In this document: piece after piece, positions 38,206 to 48,374 of the stretch
Layout of the letters: each line of letters begins with the position of its first letter
How positions within the stretch are numbered: the stretch's first letter is position 1
Assembly: GCF_040115645.1 (NCBI RefSeq)
Contig: NC_089572.1
Coordinates: 2,666,001 to 2,730,000, forward strand
DNA length: 64,000 nucleotides
Reading direction: 5' to 3'
DNA from: Euwallacea fornicatus
Taxonomy: Eukaryota > Arthropoda > Insecta > Coleoptera > Curculionidae
Position numbers and translations under genes: made by a program
Notes under the pieces: generated by a model
Seen by the model: the letters and a program-made list of their open reading frames with translations, nothing else
What the model was told of the DNA's origin: nothing
Database searches by the model: none

Positions 38206-40320
38206 ATGGATCCATTTCCCTCAACAACTCAAGAATCTCATATTAGACCTATAAATAAAGAAACGGTACACCGGATATGTTCAGGGCAAGTAGTGCTGAA
38301 CCTCGCAGTTGCAATGAAAGAATTAGTGGAGAATGCCATAGACGCAGGAGCCTCCATCATTGATATCCAGCTTCGTGAATATGGGGCAGAAGCCTTGGAG
38401 GTGTCAGACAATGGCTGTGGTGTACACTCAGACAGTTTCCAAGCATTAACATTGAAGAATTATACCTCCAAGATACAAGAGTATGAAGATTTGGCGAATA
38501 TTGGGACGTTGGGATTCAGAGGCGAAGCCCTAAGTTCTCTATGTGCGCTGGCCGATGTGCAGATTACCACTAGGCATGTGTCAGCTGAATTAGCTACTTT
38601 ACTAAAGTATGACTATGGAGGCAATATAATCAGTCAGAAAAATACTGCAAGGCAACAAGGTACTACGGTAAGTCTTAAAAATTTGTTTTCAACCTTACCA
38701 GTAAGGAAAAAAGAGTTTGAGAAAAACTTAAAGAAAGAATTTACCAAGATGTGTAATTTACTATATGCCTATTGTTTACTGCCTAGTGGAGTTAGGTACT
38801 CCTGCATTAACACAACCAAAGGAGTCACAAGCACTGTTGTAAGCACTCAAGGGCTTAAAACTGTGAAAGAAAACATTATTAGTGTGTTCAGTATTAAACA
38901 ACTGGCCTCGTTAATAGATGTAGTAGCTGTTGAACCTGATGAGCAAATTTGTCAAGAATATGGACTTGATTTAACCCTTGCCAAAGAACTTTCCTTTGAA
39001 ATAAACTGCCTGATTTCGAGTGCAATTCATGGCAATGGTCGGAGCTCTACTGACAGACAGTTTTTTTACATCAACAACCGTCCTTGTGAGCCCTCTAAAG
39101 TAGCTAAACTTGTAAACAAAGTTTATAAAGAATTTAACACTAAACAATACCCTTTTGTATATCTCAATATAATTGCAAAGTGCTTAGTTGACGTGAACAT
39201 AACTCCAGACAAAAGACAAGTCTTCATTGAGCAGGAAAAGTTGCTTTTGGCCACCATCAAAGCCTCCCTAATAGAAGCTTTCAAAGAATGTCCTTCAACT
39301 TTTAAAGTTACCACAAATAAGGGAATAAAACGTAACTTCTCTGATGGAGTAATTGCAAGCAAAAATATTTTTGAGACCTTCAATAAGAAGTCAAAATCTT
39401 ATACTTCTTATGGGTTTAGTCAAGCTTCCTATGAGGATTTAGCAACCAGTGAGGCTGAGGCTGATAAGAATCTTAAAGAGCTTGTGGAAATTGCCTGCAA
39501 ACTCACTAAAGACAAGGAGGATAATGGTCAAGTAAATGAGGAATTTAAAGTCTCTATTGACAGCCCTCAAAAGAGCTCTCAAAGAAAAGAGGTGCCCCTT
39601 CAGTTTAATGTTGAATCAACCACAAGCAACACATCATCAAGTTATTGCAACAATATTGTGAAATTTCGATCCAATATTGCCCCAGAAAGCAATGCTGCTG
39701 CAGAAGAGGAGCTCAACAGACACATTAAGAAAACTCAGTTCAAAGAAATGGAAATAATTGGGCAATTCAATTCAGGCTTCATAATAACAAAACTTCACAA
39801 TGATCTCTTTATTATTGATCAACATGCCACTGATGAAAAATATAATTTTGAAAAACTCCAACAGGGCACTGTCTTGGAGACACAAAAACTTGTCACCCCA
39901 AAATTGCTGGAATTAACTGCAGCAGCTAGAAGCACCTTACTAGAACATGAACAAATCTTCAATCAAAGCGGTTTTAGTTTCAAAAAAGATCCGTTAGAGA
40001 CCTCAATTTCTCTGACTTCAGTGCCAATAAGTGAAAAAATGGTTTTTGGAAAAGGGGACATAGATGAAATGATTTTTATGCTGCAGGAAGATTCAAGCTG
40101 CAGTCAAAGCTGCAAACCTTCGCGAATTAGGGCAATGCTGGCCTCGAAGGCTTGTAGGAAAAGCGTAATGATAGGGAAGGTTTTGTCACTTCGAGAGATG
40201 CGCAGAATTGTGGACCACATGGGAGAGATTGACCAGCCCTGGAATTGTCCTCATGGGCGACCTACTATGAGGCATCTACTAAATTTGAGTTTACTCACTG
40301 ATAAGATTAATGGTAAATGA
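38206..40320 (+). CDS. PMS2: DNA mismatch repair endonuclease PMS2
   Basis: MutL-homologue subunit that pairs with MLH1 in the nucleus and nicks mismatch-containing DNA. Uninterrupted 704-residue frame. N-terminal GHKL ATPase motifs: KELVENAIDAGA (38-49, with E39 and N43), DNGCG, and LGFRGEALSS. C-terminal domain: GQFNSGFIITKL, the metal-binding endonuclease motif DQHATDEKYNFE (538-549, pattern DQHAx2Ex4E), ACRKSVMIG and CPHGRP (681-686), which mark it as PMS2 rather than MLH1 or PMS1. The open frame continues 50 codons upstream to a TTG, but ATG 38206 (ACAATGG) is the first in-frame ATG and starts the conserved N terminus. It is shorter than human PMS2 (862), mainly in the linker, and has no introns, unlike its neighbours. 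Confidence 0.96.
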   Translation: MDPFPSTTQESHIRPINKETVHRICSGQVVLNLAVAMKELVENAIDAGASIIDIQLREYGAEALEVSDNGCGVHSDSFQALTLKNYTSKIQEYEDLANIGTLGFRGEALSSLCALADVQITTRHVSAELATLLKYDYGGNIISQKNTARQQGTTVSLKNLFSTLPVRKKEFEKNLKKEFTKMCNLLYAYCLLPSGVRYSCINTTKGVTSTVVSTQGLKTVKENIISVFSIKQLASLIDVVAVEPDEQICQEYGLDLTLAKELSFEINCLISSAIHGNGRSSTDRQFFYINNRPCEPSKVAKLVNKVYKEFNTKQYPFVYLNIIAKCLVDVNITPDKRQVFIEQEKLLLATIKASLIEAFKECPSTFKVTTNKGIKRNFSDGVIASKNIFETFNKKSKSYTSYGFSQASYEDLATSEAEADKNLKELVEIACKLTKDKEDNGQVNEEFKVSIDSPQKSSQRKEVPLQFNVESTTSNTSSSYCNNIVKFRSNIAPESNAAAEEELNRHIKKTQFKEMEIIGQFNSGFIITKLHNDLFIIDQHATDEKYNFEKLQQGTVLETQKLVTPKLLELTAAARSTLLEHEQIFNQSGFSFKKDPLETSISLTSVPISEKMVFGKGDIDEMIFMLQEDSSCSQSCKPSRIRAMLASKACRKSVMIGKVLSLREMRRIVDHMGEIDQPWNCPHGRPTMRHLLNLSLLTDKINGK

Positions 40321-41177
40321 TTTTTGATGGCTTGAAGGTTCTTATGAAATTTTTAAGATGACAATTTTAAGGGGTTTACTTTAACTATGCAAATTCATTT
40401 GAAATTTAGTATGAATTTCAAAGTTACATATTTATTTAATGTCATTGAGTTATTTTTACGTTAAAAATCTATTATTTTTATGAAATATCATTATTTTTAA
40501 ATGAACAGTTATTTTGGTAGTTTTGACAATTTGCGCAGTTTTTTTATTTTGGGTTATTAAAAGTTCAAATTTTAGTTATTATTAAGACTAGTCCTCTTTA
40601 TGTTTTAAAGTTATTAATTATGTTTATCACGAATATAAAATAACTGAAGTAAATATGAATTACTGAAAATAATCTTAAAATTTCACGAACCAGGACGACG
40701 GCGCCTCTACCGATGCAGTTAATAATTCGTGTTGAAAACTCATACTTATAAAGGTTAAGAGTAACTTATACAGATGGCGCCACTCCGGATTAACCAATCT
40801 TGTTTCATAATACAGACTCCAAAAAGATGAATTAATAAGGCCCAAAATGAATTCATTTTTTAGTTAAACGTTCATTTGGCTCATTAAAAACTTATATCTT
40901 ATTTTTACCTGTGATTGGCAAATACATATTTCGAGGAGAAATTTGACCAATATAGAAAAATGAACAGTTTTTTTTCTGCTTATTGGAAAAATCTATTTTT
41001 CAATTATGGCATAAAGTCCACAATATTTAGGTCAACATTGCTATAAAAATAAACCTACTCTAAAGATCCCCGACAGGGTAAAGCTGCACAACGCACACTG
41101 TGGCTGCGCAACTCTCAAAATTAAACCCGTTATTAACATGTCGACATAATTTGATAGAAAACACAATTATCGCCGAT
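40321..41177. other. Convergent intergenic region, PMS2 / dyskerin
   Basis: Holds the 3' ends of both genes. A possible poly(A) signal for PMS2 is ATTAAA at about 40556. No coding or RNA gene recognised. Confidence 0.5.
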
Positions 41178-43347
41178 TTATTCAGTTTTAGTGACTTCGT
41201 GATCCTTTGATTTTTTCTTCTTCTTTTTCTCCTTTTTCGTTACCTACATAACACAAAATACGTCATTAAACAACTCTTAAAAACTCCATAAACCCACCTC
41301 TCCTTCAGTGGTACTGTCTTCTAATTGACTCGCACTGGTCTGTTCCGACACCTCCGAGTCCCTCTTGTGCTTCTTTTTCTTGTGTTTTTTAGGACTTTCT
41401 TCAGCAGGCTCACCCTCAGTTTGACTGGTGTCCTCAGACTCTTGTTTATGCTTTTTTTTCTTATGTTTTGTTTTCAAGGAAGAGTCCGTTTCGGTTTCTA
41501 TGGCATCTTGGGAAGTATCCAGAACGGAACTGCTGAGCTTTCGCTAAATCAATGTCATAAAAATACAGTAAAAAAAAGATAAAATTAGTCTTAAGAGCTC
41601 ACCTTTTTACACTCATCGCCTACTGTTTGGCTATCGACGGCTTCTGTTTTTATATTTGCAGGTTTACTAAAAGAAAACCCATAAAAGCCGTCAAGCCATT
41701 TTTGATTTTTAACATTTAAAAACCCAACAATAAATAAATATTTAAAACTTACGCGGCAAGATCAACGTAACTATGTAACCAATCCTTTGGTGTGTTCTCA
41801 TTGGGCCGTCCATATTTATCCAACTGTCCTTTGGCAATTAAGATCTTTTTCTGACTGGCTCTTTGCCCTAAGCCCCATTTTCGTGGATAAGTATCTCTCT
41901 CCATAATAACCCTTTTAATTTTTGCCACCACTCCATGATCACATGAAGCAATTGTGGCTGTAGTCATTTGGGCTAAAGCCAGAGCTATGGCTTCACCTTT
42001 TGTGGTTACAATGACTATTTCTTCATTTAGTTCTATGTTGTCATCATACCTCAAAATACCCGGAAGAAGAATTTTGGCCCCATAACAGACAGCATTTACC
42101 TAATTAAAAAAAACAAAAAATAAAACAATTTGGTAGTCATTTTATTGAAGATTACTCACTGAGCTGTCTTTCATGATGATTCTTTTATGCTTAATTAAGA
42201 GCCCTTCTAGAGGCTTAATAACCCTTCTCAAATAAGTCTCATCTTTATGGTTATCATAAAGCCACTGAGCATCTAAAATATCATGTAAAGTAGCTGGATC
42301 ATCTAATTCATTCATAATTCCTGAGCGAACACGTCTAAGCTCCAACATTTGCCCGCCTAAACAACCCAATTTTCACCTAAGGATGACTGACTTTTAAATT
42401 AACTTACCAACTCCCAACACCAGTCCTAAATGCACACACATGGTACGAATATAAGAGCCTGCTTCGCATTTCACCCAAAACACACCTAAAATAGCAACCC
42501 ATATAATTCTGTTCACAAATCCAAAATTGATTTTAACTGACCTAAATTCCTACTCTCATCATAATCACACAATAAGCTATCAAAAACAGTCCTAACCCGC
42601 AACTGACGTTTCACAGCAGATATTAAAGGAGGGCGCTGAAATAAGGCTCCTTTAAGCTTCTCCAAGCCCTGTTTGACTTTTTTCACACCCCCCTCTACAG
42701 GGGAGTGAAGTTTAAATACTGCAACATACTCCTTTCCTGTAGAATAAACATTTAAAATTTACTCAAAAAATTAATTAAAAATTACCAGCAGCTTGTTGAG
42801 ATTTAACCAGACGAGTGGCCCTCTCTATGCATACAATCAGACACCCAGTTGTTTTTGGGTCAAGAGTGCCAGAATGACCTGTTTTCTCCACCCTCAGAAT
42901 GCGCTTGATCCATGCAACTACCTCATGAGAGCTAGGATTGCTTGGTTTATCTAAATTTATATACCCAGATTTAATGTATTCAGATAATTCGCGCTTTAAG
43001 GGACTGGCACCAGCAGCTATTGGAGTGTAGTGATTAGTACGCACATTCATGCGATCAAAGTTCTAAAACCCAAATTAATTCTATAAGTAAGTATGAAAAT
43101 TTGATCAAAACTTAGCTTACCTTGAGCAAGAGGGGCCATTGGGATGTGTCTAGTTGGGCCACTTTGTCCGAACTTTTCAGCTGAAAATCCTGCGTTTTCT
43201 GAATATCAGCTAGTTTTTCTGTCTTAGTTTTCTTCTTTTTCTTGTCGGAATCTGTGGGCAATTAGAACAATGGATTGAGAAAGGACCGGTAAAAAGTTTT
43301 AAAGGCAACTTTGGGTTACATAAAAGTAATTTACCTGTGATTTCCAT
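41178..43347 (-). CDS. DKC1: Dyskerin, H/ACA RNP pseudouridine synthase
   Basis: Catalytic subunit of box H/ACA snoRNPs, isomerising uridine in rRNA and snRNA in the nucleolus and Cajal bodies (fly Nop60B). Ten exons on the - strand: 43335-43347, 43121-43251, 42786-43062, 42542-42736, 42408-42485, 42160-42356, 41753-42099, 41603-41666, 41298-41543, 41178-41243; all phases fit, giving 537 residues. The TruB catalytic loop GHSGTLDPKTTGCL holds the Asp at residue 116. A PUA domain covers roughly 298-375 (VNAVCYGAKILLPGI), followed by RDTYPRKWGLG. The C-terminal tail is Lys-rich (KHKKKKHK twice, then a KEKKKKKK run), as in other dyskerins. Splicing of the 13-base first exon is inferred from phase and the donor CAG/GTAAAT. 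Confidence 0.95.
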
Positions 43348-43795
43348 TTTTTAGGGTTGCACGTGTACACGATTAGTAAGGTAAATACGCTACCGAAAAG
43401 TGAGGTTAGAAAGCGTCTGTTTAACGTTATACGCATGAACAAGGTCAAGACTGAGAAGGGAAGTACTTTGCGTTCGTAAAAGTAAAAATAAAAATTTACT
43501 GATTGATATACAATAGTCTCTGTATTTTAAAGAGAGAATGCATTTCACTGAATTATACGCAAATAACAAGGATCGATATAACCGGGATTATGTAGATAAG
43601 CTTAACAAACTGGCAAATTTTAGACATTAGAACAGCCACAGTCGCCATTTTTGTTTTTATTTTGTATATCAAACTTATAATGTTCCCTTTAGTTCAATGT
43701 TGAATAATAGAGTTTTTAATGAGTTTATAATATTATTTCCTTTGTGAAAATATCAGCAAAGTAAGCCTCTAATGCCATAGATTAAAAATTCGACC
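43348..43795. promoter_or_regulatory. Shared upstream region of dyskerin and SNAPC4
   Basis: The two start codons are 448 bases apart and point away from each other, so both promoters must lie here. No clear TATA box is placed. On the SNAPC4 side a two-codon upstream frame (ATG CCA TAG, 43772-43780) ends 15 bases before the main ATG; whether it is in the mRNA depends on the start site. Confidence 0.6.
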
Positions 43796-46700
43796 ATGCA
43801 AGATAAAAAGGATGCTGAGAAGCTCCAAGAAATCATCGACAAATATAAAGTTGAGGTTAGAACTCTTCCCTGGATTTGTACAGTGATTGTTTTTTTTTTA
43901 TTTCTATGTCCCCTTTCAGGAGCAGGAGGCTGAGGACTCTGAGTACGATGAGGCTGACTATGCAGACTTCGACTACAACCTTAATGATGAAGATCCTTTT
44001 GAGGTAAATATTCTAAAAGTAATTTAGTCAAATGTTTGATCTCTTTTGGCCCTGAATATGGCCCTTAAACTTTACTGTTACCCCCCCATTCATCAGGCAG
44101 ACGATCAAGATATTCCCCAATACTCAAGAACAGATGTAACAAAACTAAACACATATGCCCCCTCAGAATACCTCACTCCCAGTGAGAAGGCTGTGATAGA
44201 GTCTTGTGAAAATGAGCAACTCAAACAGCTGCTTGTTCTCAATAGGTCTAAAAACATGCAACTTATGCAAATGTATAAGAGAGTAAAAGACTTGTTAATA
44301 GAGTGTTTGTCTGACATAACCAAACAGGAGGAGTATTGCAGAGCTATGGCCAATTGCAACAAGAAGGTTCATTTGATTATTATTGTCCTTTTGAAGCTAC
44401 AAGAGCTTTTTTTGTAGTATCATCCAAAAGTTTGGAGGTTAGGTAGTCCATATTTCAAAACTGCAGACAACTTTCCTTGCCCTCCAAATGCTGACACATT
44501 GTGCAAAGTCAAAAAAGGAGAAGTCTTGTTTTATGACATGAACCTTTCAAATAAGTGGGTCCATAGGGACGTTATTCGGCTAATAAAAGGTTATATTTTC
44601 AGTTTTTGCGCTAAGGTTTTTTTCGGTAACTGTTTTTGCTACTAGGTGTTGCTTTTCATTATAAAATGGTGTTAACTACTGATATTAATAAGCAAATTAA
44701 TAGTATTATGGCGAAGGATGAGGAAAGCATTACTGAAGAGGATAAAGCAAAGATTGAAGCCCTTGAAACAAAGCTAAAACATCTGGGGGAGACATATCCT
44801 GCATTAGGAAATGAGAGTGTTATTGATTGGGAAAGAATATCTAAGAACTTGTTCAAGGAAAGGTGAAATTTTTTCTCTAGATTTCATTTATAGAATTTTG
44901 AAAATTATGGAAATCTGAAACCATATAGGTATGTCTCAGATGACTGTGAAATTTATTGGCGCACTTATGTCCACCCTAACATAAACAAATCCTCATGGAC
45001 TGCAGAGGAAAGTGAGAGACTCAAACAGTTGGTCCAGGAACACAATTTTCAAAACTGGGATCAGATTGCTTCAGCTTTAGGCACCAATCGCTCAGGTTTC
45101 ATTGTGTGCAGTTACTATTTCAAGAAATTGCATCCTCCAATATTGCCGGGAAAGTTCACTCCTGAGGAAAATCGAAAATTAAGTGCTTTAGTTGAAAAAT
45201 ATAGAGAAGGTTCGTTTGTTTTTATGTTTTTTTGTTAGTACTGATTTAGGATTTTCTTGAAGGCGATTACATTCCTTGGACTCAAATAACACACCATTTT
45301 AAAGGTAGAGTTCGCTCTCAAGTCTTCCACCGCTATAAGTATTATTTGAGTATAGAAAATGATGATATTCACAAGAATAGATTTACTGAGGCAGAGGATG
45401 TTTTGCTGATGGTGTTAGTTGAGCGGTATGTTTTATTTGGCTCTATAATAAAAATTCCCCACTAAAGTTTTGTGAATAATTCAGGTTTGGGAGTAGATTC
45501 ACAAAAATCAAGAAACATTTCCCTAATCGGTCAGTGCCTCAGCTGAAAGCACGGTACAACTCCAACCTCAGGAATGTTGTGAAAAAGGGTATTGCGTGAC
45601 TCATAATCTTTGGTGAAGGTAGTTCTAACGGCATTTCTAAGGTTCTTTTACACTGAAAGAAGACCAGATCATCCTGTCCTTTGTGGAGAAACATGGCTTG
45701 AAGAGCTGGAATCAATTGGTGCCAGAGTTGAACCGATCCAGCTCACAAATTAGACAGAGATACAATACTCTTATGAAATTCCAAGCGACGAATCCAAGTG
45801 GTGATTTGGAGAACGCTCCACGCAGAAGATTTGCCGGCTTAGCGGGACAAAAAGAATTCGATTACTTACGGTAAATTAAAAATGTTTATGAAGAAATTTT
45901 TTTATGTTCAAATCAGGTACATGGTGGAGAAATTCAAAGATTGTGAAGTGATTCCAACGCTTCCTGACATCGAGCGAATGCTAGAAGTGAGTCCGAAACC
46001 AAAAGCGGAACCTCTTCAACGGAAGTCAGCAGTCAATGAGCGTTTAACTAGAGGTGTAAAGAGATCTCCAGAAGAAGCTATTCAGTGTGACAGTGACAGT
46101 GATGTTTCAGTGATGCCCAGTATAGCTATAGACGATCTCATCACTGATTATTTCAGTGGGTCTATGAAGATAAAGTTCGAGGAGGCTGATAGTTTAGCTG
46201 ACTACGTAGAAACAGCCGCAGGTATTTTTCAGAACTCAGTACATTTTTAGTGGGTTAAAGAGATTTTTAGATGCGATTGGAAGTATATTAACAACCTTCC
46301 AAGCGGAGCTCCACATTCCCACGAAATTCCAGGAGGATCAGCGCCTGGACGGGATTGACGTGGCTATTTTAAGTGCCCTGGTCAGAAATACATCAGCGGT
46401 CAAAGACGAATATGTGGTTGGAGGGGAACGGGAAGGTGTGCACAGTTTAGTGCCCCCCAATCTCAACACGGTGGTGGGAATGCGCAGTTTATTGATCAAG
46501 AATCAGATCTACAAAAATAATTGCGTTAAAAGAGAGAAGCAGTCGGACGATTTTAGGCTTGTATATCAGCGGATTTGTTTGGGGGTGAAATAACTGTGTT
46601 TTTCTGCAGGAAAGACGAAATGGAGCGGCAGGTTTTATGGTGCATAAATAATCACATGGCGAGTCTTCCTGCAGATCAGCAGCAGCAGTTGCTCACAGAA

Positions 46701-47609
46701 CGAAGTGTGTTCACCAAGAGATTCTTCGCAATGTTTAAATTACCAGCTATGCTTTCATTAGTAACACCGGCGCCAGCTCTTCTTGATCATTTGACAACTC
46801 GGCCAAAGGTAATAAATAAAACCATTACCTCATTTTAAGCTTGAAAAACAACAGTTTTTATGCAGGAACTACGGACATATCAAAAGAAGCCCAGAATAGA
46901 CACAAATGACTGCAAACCGTCAATCAGTGAGCTGGCAGCTACAGTCAATGACGTTGACAATAATGTCAAACCAAAACTGACTATAGCTGAGCAGCTCAAG
47001 CGCAGAATCAACCAGACTTTAGAAGATCTGAAGCATTTTAAACCGGTCAAAAGACCGATCGGAGCATCCCCTGACCTAACTACACAGAAAAGTGTCGTTT
47101 GCGACGTCGAAATGAAAAAGTGTGAAAACCCTACAGTTGACTTAGAGAAAAGTGACAGTAAACTCACGACTTTCTTTCAACGAAAGAGAAGTAGAGTCAA
47201 AGAACCATCCCACTTGATATCTAACAGCTCTACGATGAATAAGCCCACAGTAGTGCTTCCAAAAAAGAGAATCGTCGAAGAGGAACCAGTGGATTTGCTC
47301 GTTAAAAAAGAGCCCAAAGTGACGCATCAAAAAAAGAAGGCATCTGCCAAGAGGATGGATATTAACATGACAAATATCAACTTGTCGAACAGCGATAATA
47401 ACGTTAAAAACTCCATTTTGTCACCTAAGAAGGTCAAGAAACAAGGTAACTTTGACATGGCAAAAGGAGAGCTAGTATTGGGCAATGATGACTGTGATAG
47501 CGCGGTGATGACCACAGAGGATGACGTCAAAGACTTAAACATGCTAAATGCAGTCTTGAAGCAACGTTCCCTCAAAGGGGAAGAAGAGGAGGAAAATTTC
47601 GAATTTTAA
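43796..47609 (+). CDS. SNAPC4: snRNA-activating protein complex subunit 4, Myb-repeat protein
   Basis: Large DNA-binding subunit of SNAPc, which binds the proximal sequence element of snRNA genes for Pol II and Pol III (fly Pbp95). Exons: 43796-43855, 43920-44003, 44097-44366, 44418-44589, 44646-44862, 44929-45209, 45263-45425, 45485-45588, 45642-45870, 45917-46221, 46271-about 46556, 46610-46808, 46866-47609; about 1037 residues. After an acidic N terminus comes a SNAPC4-type block (YHPKVWRLGSPYF), a half Myb repeat (about 253-288) and four Myb repeats: SSWTAEESERLKQLV, GKFTPEENRKLSALV, NRFTEAEDVLLMVLV and SFTLKEDQIILSFV, each with a later W/aromatic core. The C-terminal third is Lys-rich and low complexity. 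The junction at 46542-46609 is uncertain: phase requires a GC-AG intron (46557) or a weak GT donor (46542). The donors at 44367 and 45210 are weak too. Confidence 0.92.
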
Positions 47610-48374
47610 GTTTTAGGGATTTATTTATTTTATTTATTTGTGACCTTGCAGCAAATGATACTTTAGTGAAAAATACATATTTTTGTTATTAAAAAAATGT
47701 GTTTTTTGCATCTGTTTTATAGGTTGACTATTAGTTATTTTTTCAGATTAGATTTCACTTGATTTTGATGAAAATAAGTCATAAAACCATAATCTTTTGA
47801 TTCCATGTTTAATTCATATTTTTTACTGTGTGATGACATACAATGATTACTTAAAAAACTATTATTCCCTCCTAGATATACACACTTAAACTGTTTCTTT
47901 ACACACAATATTTTCAAAGCCTAATACACGTTACTACGACACACAGATGATACTAGTGACAAGAATATTCTTATCATTGTTTCAATAACATTATTCGGAC
48001 TCAAAACTAAGTTCTTAACTCGCAGACTGAGTGACTCAAATAATGAGAAACTGATGTTAAAAAGTCGAGATATGTATAAATTTGAGACACTCTCTTATTA
48101 TAGTCTGTAAACCTAAAAATGGAGATTCTATAGAAAAGTAACATAGAAAATAATTAGTCTCAAAGCGGTAATTAGATCATAATCCTCTTTAAAATTAATC
48201 AACGGGCTCGCGCAAACCGGATCTATGGCTTCTATAACATGTAAATTCGAAAAAAAATTATGAAGTGTAAATATAAATTAGTTAAAAATTTCAGTTCATC
48301 CATTGCAATACCTTCAAAAACGAAATACAATGGAAAAATCATCAATGCATTTAAAGCAATGTCAAAGACATGTT
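47610..48374. other. Convergent intergenic region, SNAPC4 / LMF2
   Basis: AT-rich; begins with a TTTATTTATTTTATTTATTT stretch just after the SNAPC4 stop. Holds both 3' untranslated regions. No gene recognised. Confidence 0.5.
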
